Source of the DNA: Actinospica sp035552695
GTDB taxonomy: Bacteria > Actinomycetota > Actinomycetes > Streptomycetales > Catenulisporaceae
Direction of reading: 5' to 3'
Assembly (NCBI RefSeq): GCF_035552695.1
Contig: NZ_DASZKT010000131.1
Coordinates: 1-64,000, forward strand
DNA length: 64,000 bases
The position numbers and the translations under genes were made by a program. The notes under the pieces are model-generated. The model saw nothing but the letters and a program-made list of their open reading frames with translations, made no database searches and was not told where the DNA came from. Shown here piece after piece: positions 29,909-37,531 of the stretch. Each line of letters begins with the position of its first letter. Position 1 is the first letter of the stretch.

Positions 29909-29927
29909 GTGAAACCAGAGGTTACAC
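29909..29927. promoter_or_regulatory. Near-perfect 19-bp palindrome in the gltB leader
   Basis: GTGAAACCAGAGGTTACAC has 8-bp arms around a 3-nt centre with one mismatch. It lies between the likely gltB -10 (29967-29972) and the start codon at 29836, where a bound protein would block transcription. It does not fit the GlnR box consensus as I know it. Confidence 0.45.
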
Positions 29928-29966
29928 GATGGGTCGAGATTCCGTCATGAGGGCATACTGCGTCTC

Positions 29967-29972
29967 ACTATA
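29967..29972 (-). promoter_or_regulatory. gltB: -10 hexamer TATAGT, probable gltB promoter
   Basis: TATAGT on the minus strand is the best -10 in the 308-nt gap 29837-30144. It predicts a 5' leader of about 125 nt. The -35 candidate (GCAGGT) is weak. Confidence 0.4.
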
Positions 29973-30087
29973 TGGACGGCACTTCTCTGACCTGCGGATG
30001 GCGCGCGCTACACCCTGTTTTCCCCGCGTTGCGCGACTTTCACTCGTCCAGCCTATGACTCATGTCACAGCGGTGTGAACGGCAAGA

Positions 30088-30113
30088 GGCCGTCTCCAGT
30101 CCTGGAGACGGCC
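30088..30113. terminator. Terminator after lgt
   Basis: GGCCGTCTCC (30088-30097) and GGAGACGGCC (30104-30113) form a perfect 10-bp stem with a 6-nt loop, 32 nt beyond the lgt stop on the minus strand. Confidence 0.8.
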
Positions 30114-30144
30114 CCCCGAGCCTTCGCCCGCGCTCGACCTGCGG

Positions 30145-31182
30145 TTATTCGCGCTGTTCCGGCGCGACCGAGGCGGCGGACCCGGTTTCCGATTCAGCAG
30201 GTGTCTCAGCATCCGGATGATCTTCGGTGGAGATCCCGGCCTCACCCGCCTCAGCGGGCTCTTCGGAATCCGTCGCGAGCGCCGCGTCCGGCCCGTAGGG
30301 CTTGAAATGCGGCCAGTAGAGCTCCTCCCCGGTCTCCTTGCCGGGTTGGCGCCGCTGCGAGATCAGGAAGAAGGCCAGCGCGCCAAGGAAGCAGATAATT
30401 GATACCCAGTCATTGACGCGCAGCCCCAAGAAGTGGTGCGCGTAGTCGCTGCGCAGGTGCTCGATCCAGCCGCGGCCGACCGTGTATCCCATGACGTACA
30501 AGGCGAACAGCCGGCCGTGGCCGAGGCTGAACCGGCGATCGGCCCACAGCAGCAGCACGCAGACGAGTACGTCCCAGATCACCTCGTACAGGAAGGTGGG
30601 CTGGAAGTAGCCGAGCACCGTCGTCGTCCCGGGAACACCGGAGCAGGGGACCGCGACCCGCGTTCCGCTGGTGGCCATGCAGTGGATCGTCAGACCCCAG
30701 GGCTTGGAGGTCGGATCGCCGTAGAGCTCGTTGTTGAACCAGTTGCCCCAGCGCCCCATGGCCTGCGCGAGCACGATGCCCGGAGCGACCGCGTCGGCGT
30801 ACGGCGGCAGCCGCACGCCCCGGCGCCGGGCGCCGATCCAGGCGCCGAGCCCGCCGAGCGCGATCGCGCCCCAGATGCCGAGGCCGCCGTCCCACACGTA
30901 GAACACCCGCACCCAGTCCTGGCCGCGCGGGAAGTAGAGCTCGGGGTCGGTGATCACGTGGTAGAGCCGGCCGCCGACCAGGCCGAAGGGCACCGCCCAG
31001 ATCGCGATGTCGGTGATGATGTGCGGCTCGCCGCCCTTGGCCCGCCACCGGCGCTCGCCGAGGTACACCGCGATGGCGATGCCGGCGATGATGCACAGGG
31101 CGTAGAAGCGGATCGGGAACGGCCCGAGTTTTATCTCGGCCGTCGTCGGGCTGGGCAGATACGCCAGGGGCGTGGTCTTCAT
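30145..31182 (-). CDS. lgt: Prolipoprotein diacylglyceryl transferase
   Basis: 345 aa with seven predicted membrane helices. The Lgt signature GRWGNWFNNELYGDPT is at about 138-153, and FVYVWDGGLGIWGA-like sequence (YVWDGGLGIWG) marks the conserved periplasmic region. FLYEVIWDVLVC and the GYTVGRGWIEHLRSD segment are also family-typical. It transfers diacylglycerol from phosphatidylglycerol to the lipobox Cys of prelipoproteins at the plasma membrane. The C-terminal 70 residues (EEPAEAGEAGISTEDHPDAE and on) are an acidic disordered tail beyond the enzyme core, a common actinobacterial extension. The start overlaps the preceding gene by 4 nt. Confidence 0.95.
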   Translation of the reverse strand: MKTTPLAYLPSPTTAEIKLGPFPIRFYALCIIAGIAIAVYLGERRWRAKGGEPHIITDIAIWAVPFGLVGGRLYHVITDPELYFPRGQDWVRVFYVWDGGLGIWGAIALGGLGAWIGARRRGVRLPPYADAVAPGIVLAQAMGRWGNWFNNELYGDPTSKPWGLTIHCMATSGTRVAVPCSGVPGTTTVLGYFQPTFLYEVIWDVLVCVLLLWADRRFSLGHGRLFALYVMGYTVGRGWIEHLRSDYAHHFLGLRVNDWVSIICFLGALAFFLISQRRQPGKETGEELYWPHFKPYGPDAALATDSEEPAEAGEAGISTEDHPDAETPAESETGSAASVAPEQRE

Positions 31183-31508
31183 GACTTACTCGCACTCGGG
31201 CTCGAAGTGGCAGACGCCGAGGCGGAAGCCGAAGCGCTCGCGGTCGCTGAAGCGGTGCCGGTGCCGGTCGCGGAGGCCGAGGTCGAGGCCTTGGTCGACG
31301 CGGACGACTTGGCCGACGGCGTGCTCGAGGACGAGAACGCGTGGGTGGTGAGAACGAGGGTCAGCACGACGCCGACGAAGACGACTCCGGCGATCGGTCC
31401 GTAGATCGCGAGGCGCCGGTTGCGCTTCGTCCGGTACTCCGCCTCGGCCTGCGTTATGGCGGCCCGCTCCCGGGCCAGTTCCTTGCCGATCCGATTCCGC
31501 CTGCTCAT
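31179..31508 (-). CDS. Single-pass membrane protein with Ser/Ala/Thr-rich external tail
   Basis: 109 aa. Residues 1-33 are basic and helical (RIGKELARERAAITQAEAEY), about 34-54 form one membrane helix (IYGPIAGVVFVGVVLTLVLTT), and 58-109 are almost only Ser, Ala and Thr. That tail is low-complexity and would lie outside, possibly glycosylated. The last 4 nt overlap the lgt start (ATGA), so the two are translated together. Small proteins of this kind accompany lgt in related genomes, but no function is known to me. Confidence 0.7.
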   Translation of the reverse strand: MSRRNRIGKELARERAAITQAEAEYRTKRNRRLAIYGPIAGVVFVGVVLTLVLTTHAFSSSSTPSAKSSASTKASTSASATGTGTASATASASASASASATSSPSASKS

Positions 31509-31597
31509 CGCGTCGTCATCCGCTCCAGTCGTCGGGACGGGCGCGGCCTACCCGAGGGGACCGCCACCCGACGCAGAATCCTAATCACGCGGAAGGA

Positions 31598-31616
31598 CGA
31601 CCGGACAGGCCGGTCG
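31598..31616. terminator. Weak hairpin between the DsbA-like gene and the lgt pair
   Basis: CGACCGG (31598-31604) and CCGGTCG (31610-31616) form a 7-bp stem with a 5-nt loop in the 163-nt gap after the DsbA-like gene. It could be a partial terminator. Confidence 0.4.
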
Positions 31617-31671
31617 CCCCTTCTCGGTGAATTCTCGGCAAGGCGTGATCTCTTCGTGACCTCGGCCTGCT

Positions 31672-32475
31672 TCAGCCCGCCGCCGAGATGGCCTTGTTCA
31701 GCGCCGCGGTGAAGGCGGCCTGCTGCACGGACGCGCTCTGCGAGGTCAGGTTGTAGCGGGTGCCGTTGATCAGGTAATCCGGGGTGGACACGTTCCCGCT
31801 CTCGGCGGTGTTGAGCGCGTTGTAGTTCTTGACGACCCAGGGCTGGTACCTGCCGGAGTTCACGCACGACTCAAAGGTCGAACCGTCCAGGCCGGAGACC
31901 TGTTTCGCGTAGGAGATCAGCAGCGAGTTCGAGGAGAACGCGTCGTCCGACTCGTCCGGTTGATTCGCGTAGAGAATGTCGTGGTACGCCTTGAACTTCG
32001 CGTTGCCCACGTTCTGCGCGCAGGCCGCCGCGTTGCCCGCCTGGATCGAACCGGTGCCGCCGGAGTTCTGGTCGATCAGGTTCACGATGTGGTACTTGAC
32101 GACGATCTTCCCGGCGTCGGCGTCGGCGGTGTAGATCGGGTTGAACATCGACTCCGCCTCCTTGCAGAACGGGCAGCGGAAGTCCTCGTAGATCGTCAGC
32201 GTCACCTTGGCGTTCTGGTCGCTGCCGAAGGGGATCGCCAGGCCGCTGTCCACGGTGCCGGACGGGAAGACCAGCGGACCGTTCGCGGCCGAGGAGTTCG
32301 TCTGGTTCACGTGGTGCTGCACGCCGATGCCGATGCCCACGGCGGCGGCGATCACGATGACGACCAGGCCGCCGATCAGGTATTGCCGCTTGCGGCGGGC
32401 CTTCGCCTGTTCCTCGGCGTACGCGGCCGCGGCCCGGTCGCGCGCCTGGGACCGCTTTCTCGACTCCGATGCCAT
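31672..32475 (-). CDS. Membrane-anchored DsbA-like thiol-disulfide oxidoreductase
   Basis: 267 aa from ATG 32475 (MASESRKRSQ); an ATG three codons upstream is equally possible. Residues 1-31 are cytosolic and highly charged, about 32-52 form a membrane anchor (YLIGGLVVIVIAAAVGIGIGV), and the rest is extracytoplasmic. The active site CPFC is at 101-104 in IYEDFRCPFCKEAESMF, with the helical insertion after it and the cis-Pro loop in VSTPDYLINGTRY. It fits the DsbA/thioredoxin_4 family that forms or isomerises disulfides in exported proteins. The next gene upstream encodes a MauE-like membrane partner, a pairing that suggests electron transfer across the membrane. Confidence 0.85.
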   Translation of the reverse strand: MASESRKRSQARDRAAAAYAEEQAKARRKRQYLIGGLVVIVIAAAVGIGIGVQHHVNQTNSSAANGPLVFPSGTVDSGLAIPFGSDQNAKVTLTIYEDFRCPFCKEAESMFNPIYTADADAGKIVVKYHIVNLIDQNSGGTGSIQAGNAAACAQNVGNAKFKAYHDILYANQPDESDDAFSSNSLLISYAKQVSGLDGSTFESCVNSGRYQPWVVKNYNALNTAESGNVSTPDYLINGTRYNLTSQSASVQQAAFTAALNKAISAAG

Positions 32476-32538
32476 GGCGAACATCGTGCCACAGGCATTA
32501 CTCCAAGCGAGTCACCACACGCGGAGAGTGATGGTACG

Positions 32539-33018
32539 TCAGACCGCGAGCGCCTCGTCCGCGGAGAACTTCGAGCGCGGCTTCCACAGCAGCCAGAGCG
32601 CCGGGAGCATGAAGAGCACGTCGCGCAGCACGTCGAGGGTGTAGCGGGTCTGGCCTTCGGCGACCTGGCCGCCGCCACCGCCGCAGCCGCAGCTGATCGA
32701 GATGCCGCGAGCGCCGAGCGAGATGATGCCGCCGATGTAGACGAGCAGCATGATCACGGAGAGCAGCGCGACCAGTCGCGTGCCGAGCCCGATGATCAGC
32801 AGCAGGCCGAGGGCGAGCTCTACATAGGGCTGCCCGTAGGCGAACGGCGTGACCAGGCTGGACGGCAGGATCTGGAAGTCGCGCACGTCCGCGATGTTCT
32901 GCGTGGGCTGGGTCAGCTTCGGCAGGCTGTAGTAGAGCCAGATCGCGCCGAGCAGCAGCCGGGCGAGCAGCGAGATCCACGAGCTCCGGGCATCCAGGAG
33001 GGAGAACCTGCTCGGCAT
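32539..33018 (-). CDS. MauE/DoxX-family membrane protein
   Basis: 159 aa with four membrane helices (about 16-36, 62-85, 86-104 and 130-150). GISISCGCGGGGGQVAEG (near 108-125) places a Cys-Gly-Cys-Gly motif on a loop, as in MauE-type redox proteins. AGGAGG precedes the ATG by 10 nt. The protein probably relays electrons to or from the DsbA-like protein encoded 63 nt downstream. It follows trpA by only 55 nt, behind a short hairpin, so it may be a distal part of the trp transcript. Confidence 0.8.
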   Translation of the reverse strand: MPSRFSLLDARSSWISLLARLLLGAIWLYYSLPKLTQPTQNIADVRDFQILPSSLVTPFAYGQPYVELALGLLLIIGLGTRLVALLSVIMLLVYIGGIISLGARGISISCGCGGGGGQVAEGQTRYTLDVLRDVLFMLPALWLLWKPRSKFSADEALAV

Positions 33019-33047
33019 GAGGTCGAATCCTCCTGGATGCCCCGTCA

Positions 33048-33067
33048 GACGACTACAACGAGTCGTC
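33048..33067. terminator. Hairpin after trpA
   Basis: GACGACT (33048-33054) and AGTCGTC (33061-33067) form a 7-bp stem with a 6-nt loop, starting 7 nt beyond the trpA stop on the minus strand. The stem is short and no U tract follows, so read-through into the MauE gene is likely. Confidence 0.45.
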
Positions 33068-33073
33068 AGTATG

Positions 33074-33880
33074 TCACGGACGGACAGCGCGAACGCCCTC
33101 CGCCAGCTCGCGCGCCAGGTCGCGGACGGCGGCCAGGCCGCTCGGCTCGTCCGGCGCCTCGAGCAGCCTGCGCACGAAGGCGGAGCCGACGATCACACCG
33201 TCGGCGAAGCGCGCGACCTCGGCCGCCTGGACCCCGTTCGAGACGCCGAGCCCGACACAGACCGGCAGGCTCCCCGCCGCCTTGCGGGTGCGCTCGACCA
33301 GGCCCTCGGCGTTGCCGCTGACGGCGTCGCGGGTGCCGGTCACGCCCATCAGCGAGGCCGCGTAGACGAAGCCGCGGCACACGCCCGTGGTCAGCGAGAT
33401 CCGCTCCGGCGTCGAGGTCTGCGCCACGAGGAACACCCGGTCGAGCGAGTGCGCGTCGGCCGCCGCGATCCACTCGTCGGCCTCCTCCGGGATCAGGTCG
33501 GGCAGGATCGTGCCCGCTCCCCCGGCCGCGGCGAGCTGCTTGGCGAAGCGGTCGCAGCCGAAGCGCTCGATCGGATTCCAGTAGGACATGACCAGGGTCG
33601 GCGCGCCGGTGGCGGCCACGCCCTCGACGACCCGCAGCACGTCCAGCGTGTTGACGCCGGCGTCCAGCGCGACCTGCACGGCCCGCTGGATGACCGGGCC
33701 GTCCATCTGCGGGTCCGAATACGGAAGGCCGACCTCGATGATGTCGACGCCGCCCTCGATCATCGCCTGGCACGCGGCGATCGAGCCCTCGACGCTCGGG
33801 TAGCCGGCCGGGAGGTAGCCGATCAGGGCGGCACGGTTCTCGGCCTTGGCGGCGGCGAGCACCTCAGAGAGCTTGCTCAC
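33074..33880 (-). CDS. trpA: Tryptophan synthase, alpha chain
   Basis: 268 aa. The catalytic Glu is in DIIEVGLPYSDP and the catalytic Asp in QMDGPVIQRA, matching E. coli Glu49 and Asp60. The loop ASLMGVTGTRD and the phosphate-binding GVSNG and ADGVIVGSAFV complete the TIM-barrel site. It splits indole-3-glycerol phosphate to indole and glyceraldehyde 3-phosphate and channels indole to TrpB. The start is 3 nt after the trpB stop. Confidence 0.97.
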   Translation of the reverse strand: MSKLSEVLAAAKAENRAALIGYLPAGYPSVEGSIAACQAMIEGGVDIIEVGLPYSDPQMDGPVIQRAVQVALDAGVNTLDVLRVVEGVAATGAPTLVMSYWNPIERFGCDRFAKQLAAAGGAGTILPDLIPEEADEWIAAADAHSLDRVFLVAQTSTPERISLTTGVCRGFVYAASLMGVTGTRDAVSGNAEGLVERTRKAAGSLPVCVGLGVSNGVQAAEVARFADGVIVGSAFVRRLLEAPDEPSGLAAVRDLARELAEGVRAVRP

Positions 33881-33883
33881 GGC

Positions 33884-35140
33884 TCAGACCTCCATACCGA
33901 AGTAGGTCGCGGCGGTGTGCATGTCCTTGTCGCCGCGGCCGGACAGGTTCACGATGATGACCGGCTCGCGGCCCAGCTCCTCGCGCAGCTTCGGGGCGAT
34001 GCGCACCGCGCCGGCCACGGCGTGCGCGGACTCGATGGCCGGGATGATGCCCTCGGTGCGGCACAGCAGCTTGAAGGCGTCCATCGCCTCGGCGTCCGTG
34101 ACCGGCTGGTAGGTCGCGCGGCCGGTGTCGTGCAGCCAGGCGTGCTCGGGGCCGACGCCGGGATAGTCGAGACCCGCGGAGATCGAGTGGCTCGGCAGGG
34201 TCTGGCCGTACTCGTCCTGGAGGATGTAGGTGCGCGCGCCGTGCAGCACGCCGACCGCTCCCCCGGTGATCGAGGCGGCGTGCAGGCCGGTCTCGACGCC
34301 GGAGCCGCCGGCCTCGAAGCCGAACAGCCGCACCGACTCGTCGGGCAGGAACGCGTGGAACACGCCGATCGCGTTCGATCCGCCGCCGACGCACGCGGCC
34401 ACCGCGTCCGGCAGCGCGCCGGTCATCTCCTGCACCTGGGTGCGGGCCTCGACGCCGATGATCCGGGCGAAGTCGCGGACGATCGAGGGGAACGGGTGCG
34501 GACCGGCGGCCGTGCCGAACAGGTAGTTCGTGTGCTCGACGTTGGTCACCCAGTCGCGGATCGCCTCGTTGATCGCGTCCTTGAGGGTGCGCGAGCCGGT
34601 GGCGACGGGCACGACCTCGGCGCCCAGCATCCGCATCCGGGCCACGTTCAGGGCCTGCCGCCGGGTGTCCTCCTCGCCCATGTAGACGACGCATTCGAGG
34701 TCGAAGATCGCCGCGGCGGTCGCGGAGGCGACGCCGTGCTGGCCGGCTCCGGTCTCCGCGATGACCCGCTTCTTGCCCATCCGCCTGGTGAGCAGGGCCT
34801 GGCCGAGCACGTTGTTGATCTTGTGCGAGCCGGTGTGGTTGAGGTCCTCGCGCTTGAGCAGGATCCGGGCGCCCGCGTGCGCGGACAGCCGCTTGGCCTC
34901 GGTGAGCAGCGAGGGACGGTTGGCGTAGGTGCGCAGCCAGTGGGTGAGCTCGGCCTGGAACTCCGGGTCGTTCTTGGACTTCTGGTAGGCCTCGGTGAGC
35001 TCGGCGAGGGCGGCCATCAGCGCCTCGGGCATGAAGCGGCCGCCGAGCTTGCCGTAGTGCCCGGCGGCGTCGGGCTGCGGCGAGAGATGGGCGTACGACG
35101 CGGCGAAGAAGGCGTCGGAAAAGACATTGGCGTCCGTCAT
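33884..35140 (-). CDS. trpB: Tryptophan synthase, beta chain
   Basis: 418 aa from ATG 35140 with AGGAG upstream; a longer frame to 35254 overlaps the small upstream ORF and is not supported. GKLGGRFMPEALM and LLKREDLNHTGSHKINNVLGQ carry the PLP lysine (HTGSHKIN). The phosphate-binding glycine loop is GGGSNAIGVF, and RGDKDMHT closes the chain. It condenses indole and serine to tryptophan. A perfect palindrome (35175-35186) lies in its leader, so it may have separate control from trpC. Confidence 0.97.
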   Translation of the reverse strand: MTDANVFSDAFFAASYAHLSPQPDAAGHYGKLGGRFMPEALMAALAELTEAYQKSKNDPEFQAELTHWLRTYANRPSLLTEAKRLSAHAGARILLKREDLNHTGSHKINNVLGQALLTRRMGKKRVIAETGAGQHGVASATAAAIFDLECVVYMGEEDTRRQALNVARMRMLGAEVVPVATGSRTLKDAINEAIRDWVTNVEHTNYLFGTAAGPHPFPSIVRDFARIIGVEARTQVQEMTGALPDAVAACVGGGSNAIGVFHAFLPDESVRLFGFEAGGSGVETGLHAASITGGAVGVLHGARTYILQDEYGQTLPSHSISAGLDYPGVGPEHAWLHDTGRATYQPVTDAEAMDAFKLLCRTEGIIPAIESAHAVAGAVRIAPKLREELGREPVIIVNLSGRGDKDMHTAATYFGMEV

Positions 35141-35174
35141 CGGACTTCGTCTCCTGATGAAGGTGAGTGAGCTA

Positions 35175-35186
35175 TTTCGATCGAAA
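35175..35186. promoter_or_regulatory. Perfect palindrome TTTCGATCGAAA before trpB
   Basis: The 12-bp palindrome is 35-46 nt before the trpB ATG and is AT-richer than its surroundings. It may be an operator or a small RNA hairpin in the leader. Confidence 0.45.
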
Positions 35187-35199
35187 CAGGCGCGCGGGA

Positions 35200-35307
35200 C
35201 TAGGCCGCAGCGACGACCAGCCATCGCCGGCCCGCGGGCGCGTGGCGCCACCACGGACGCCGACGGGCGGCCGCGCGCGGGGAGGTCGATGCACTCACGG
35301 AACTCAT
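35200..35307 (-). CDS. Small ORF with three Trp codons in the trpC-trpB gap (TrpM position)
   Basis: ATG 35307 opens 35 codons starting 20 nt after the trpC stop and ending 59 nt before trpB. The peptide is Arg/Ala-rich and contains PWWRH and RRWLVV, so three of 35 residues are Trp. In Streptomyces coelicolor a small gene, trpM, lies in this same place and modulates tryptophan synthesis; I cannot confirm homology by eye. Alternatively it is a leader peptide that senses tryptophanyl-tRNA for trpBA. No strong ribosome-binding site is visible, so it might be unexpressed. Confidence 0.45.
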   Translation of the reverse strand: MSSVSASTSPRAAARRRPWWRHAPAGRRWLVVAAA

Positions 35308-35327
35308 CCTAGCGGGAAGCGCGGCGG

Positions 35328-36134
35328 CTATCGGCCGCGGCGCATCGCCGGGTGCGCGCCGGCGGCGACCAGATCGGCGACGCAGGAGCGCGGGTCCCGG
35401 CCGGTGACCAGCGACTCGCCGACCAGGACAGCGTCGGCGCCGGCGTTGGCGTAGGCGATCAGGTCGTGCGGGCCGCGCACGCCGGACTCGGCCACCCGCA
35501 CGATCGCGTCGGGGATGTGCGGGGCGAGCCGGGCGAAGGTGTCCCGGTCCACCTTGAGCGTCTTCAGGTCGCGCGCGTTCACGCCGATGATCTTCGCCCC
35601 GGCGTCGACCGCCCGCTCGATCTCCTGCTCGTCGTGCACCTCGACGAGCGGGGTCAGGCCGATGGACTCGGCCCGCTCGATCAGCGAGACCAGCGCGTCC
35701 TGGTCCAGCGCGGCCACGATCAGCAGCGCCAGGTCGGCGCCGCACGCGCGGGCCTCCCACAGCTGGTAGCTGGAGACGATGAAGTCCTTGCGCAGCACCG
35801 GGATGTCGACCCGGGCGCGTACGTCCTTGAGGTCCTGCAGCGAGCCGCCGAAGCGCCGCTGCTCGGTCAGCACGCTGATGACGCTGGCGCCGCCGAGCTC
35901 GTAGTCGGCGGCCAGGCCGGCCGGGTCGGCGATCGCGGCCAGCGCGCCCTTGGACGGGCTTGACCGCTTGACCTCGGCGATCACCGCCACGCCCTCGCCG
36001 CGCAGCGCCCGCACGCCGTCCTTCGCCGAGGGCTGGGTTCGCGCGCGGGTCTTGAGGTCATCCAGGGAGGTGACCTCCTGGCGTGCGGCGAGGTCGACGC
36101 GGACACCCTCGATGATCTCCTCGAGCACGTTCAT
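35328..36134 (-). CDS. trpC: Indole-3-glycerol phosphate synthase
   Basis: 268 aa. IAEVKRSSPSKGALA carries the substrate-contacting Glu and Lys, VLRKDFIVSSYQLWEARACGAD the second catalytic Lys, and GVNARDLKTLKVD the ring-binding loop. VAESGVRGPHDL and DAVLVGESLV bind phosphate. It closes the indole ring from CdRP. The CdRP-making isomerase trpF is absent nearby; PriA (54739-55476) should provide that step. The gene is 210 nt from the upstream membrane-protein gene, so an internal promoter is possible. Confidence 0.96.
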   Translation of the reverse strand: MNVLEEIIEGVRVDLAARQEVTSLDDLKTRARTQPSAKDGVRALRGEGVAVIAEVKRSSPSKGALAAIADPAGLAADYELGGASVISVLTEQRRFGGSLQDLKDVRARVDIPVLRKDFIVSSYQLWEARACGADLALLIVAALDQDALVSLIERAESIGLTPLVEVHDEQEIERAVDAGAKIIGVNARDLKTLKVDRDTFARLAPHIPDAIVRVAESGVRGPHDLIAYANAGADAVLVGESLVTGRDPRSCVADLVAAGAHPAMRRGR

Positions 36135-36344
36135 CGCTCCGCTACCGTCCCCTCAGATCCGCAGGCCACACACGGCGCCGTCTTGCCCTGCCATGCTATC
36201 GGCCTTGCGCCGCGCACGCTGCCAAGATCCACGTCGCGGACCGGGTGCGGCGGCCTTCGAACACGCATCCGCCCCGGTCACGGCACGATTGACACCGTGC
36301 TCGGAAACGGGGCGGCCGACCGGATCAGGGGGCCTCGGGAGGCC
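36135..36344. other. Gene-free gap inside the trp cluster
   Basis: No ORF or RNA gene is recognisable. On the minus strand TTGGCA (36220-36225) and TAGCAT (36193-36198) resemble promoter hexamers, but 21 nt apart, which is too far for a good promoter. A short CCTC-rich hairpin lies next to the upstream gene's stop. Confidence 0.4.
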
Positions 36345-36710
36345 TCAGGAGGCGGCGCGGGCCTCGGTGGCCCTCGCCTTGGCGGCGGCCCAGTCGTCGT
36401 TGGTCTTGGCGCCCATGCCCGCGGCGTTCATCGCCAGGTTCGCGATGACCGCGACGACCTGCAGCACGCCGCCGGCCACGACCAGCGCCCAGATGCCGAA
36501 CGGGAAGGCGATGCCGCCGATCAGCCAGCCGAGGATGGAGATGGCCGCGGCGGTCCAGCGGGCCGGGGCGTAGCCGTGGTCCGCGTGCGGCTCGGTGTGC
36601 GCCACGGACGAGCCCAGCATGGACATGCCGACAAGCGCCGCCTTGCCGGCGACCCCGGCCGCCTTGGACGGGCCCTTCTGGACCTGGGTCTCCTCGATCA
36701 CCTCGGACAT
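36345..36710 (-). CDS. HGxxPAAW-family small membrane protein of the trp cluster
   Basis: 121 aa from ATG 36710 with AGGAG 10 nt upstream; the open frame continues far upstream but only as a shadow of the next gene. Residues 1-38 are polar, then HADHGYAPARW gives the family motif (here HGxxPARW), followed by two membrane helices at about 53-70 and 75-97. The C-terminus (NDDWAAAKARATEARA) is charged. This family is found next to trp genes in actinobacteria; its function is unknown. Confidence 0.75.
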   Translation of the reverse strand: MSEVIEETQVQKGPSKAAGVAGKAALVGMSMLGSSVAHTEPHADHGYAPARWTAAAISILGWLIGGIAFPFGIWALVVAGGVLQVVAVIANLAMNAAGMGAKTNDDWAAAKARATEARAAS

Positions 36711-36808
36711 GACGTGCTGACTCCTAAAAGTCGAAAGGTATGACTGGCCACCATTCTCCCCCATGCCCCGGCGTGACCCACAACCAGGGGGCCCGGTGGA
36801 GACGGATC

Positions 36809-37489
36809 TCACGTCGGCTGGTCGGCCTTCGGCTGCGCGTCGAGCTCCTCGAGTTCGGTGAGGTCGCTGCCGCGGCCCTGCGCGTCCCACAGGTCGCGCG
36901 CGGTGACCTTGCCCGCGGGTTTGGCCGCCGCGGCCCGCGTGGCCGGGGCCTCGTAGCGGCTGCCGAGGCCGGACCAGGCACGGCCGCGCGCGAGCGTGTA
37001 GATCCCGGCGGCGCAGAGGATCACGCCGCCGAGGATCGTCAGGTACGGCCACAGGTTGTTGTCGATATTGACGATCTTGGTGGTGGAGCCGAGCCCCTGC
37101 GCGCCGGCCTGCGCGTGCAGCGCCTCGTCCAGCCGGCTGAGCCGGTCGGCGACGGCGTACACGGTGCCCGCGCCGGCCAGCGCCAGCACCGCGCCGACCA
37201 GGTAGCGCCCGATCCTGCGCACGGCGAACAGGGCGAGCGCGCCCGCGAGCCCGGCCAGGCCGAGCGCGTACGGCACGCCGGTCAGCTGCGAGCCGGTCGC
37301 GGTGACCTTGAAGGTGATCGGCTGGGTGACGTCGCCGTGCGCCCAGCCGCGGCCGATGGTGAGCAACACGACGCCCGCGCCCACGGCGGCGAGCAGCGCG
37401 GCGAGCGTCTTCGCCCTCGTGGCCCTGCGCGCAGGGCGAACGCGCTCCTGCTCGGTGACCTCGGCGGGGGTGGTCTGCACGACTGCCAT
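36809..37489 (-). CDS. Trp-operon-associated membrane protein (TIGR02234 type)
   Basis: 226 aa with four membrane helices (about 28-46, 75-90, 94-112 and 147-166). An external loop after helix 1 contains the GRGWAHGDV segment. The cytosolic C-terminus ends with KVTARDLWDAQGRGSDLTELEE, the conserved LWDAxxxGxDLT motif of the trp region conserved membrane protein. The gene lies between trpE and trpC as in other actinobacteria. A role in tryptophan synthesis is implied by position only. Confidence 0.82.
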   Translation of the reverse strand: MAVVQTTPAEVTEQERVRPARRATRAKTLAALLAAVGAGVVLLTIGRGWAHGDVTQPITFKVTATGSQLTGVPYALGLAGLAGALALFAVRRIGRYLVGAVLALAGAGTVYAVADRLSRLDEALHAQAGAQGLGSTTKIVNIDNNLWPYLTILGGVILCAAGIYTLARGRAWSGLGSRYEAPATRAAAAKPAGKVTARDLWDAQGRGSDLTELEELDAQPKADQPT

Positions 37490-37531
37490 GGCCCCATCCT
37501 CGCAAACGTGGTTCCGCGATCACCCGGCGGG

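Noticed and set aside
29881..29972. GlnR box upstream of gltB
   Set aside because: No match to the GTNAC-N6-GNAAC pattern was found; only an unrelated palindrome is present.
36193..36225. Internal promoter before trpC
   Set aside because: The hexamers TTGGCA and TAGCAT are 21 nt apart, too far for confident assignment; only noted in the gap entry.
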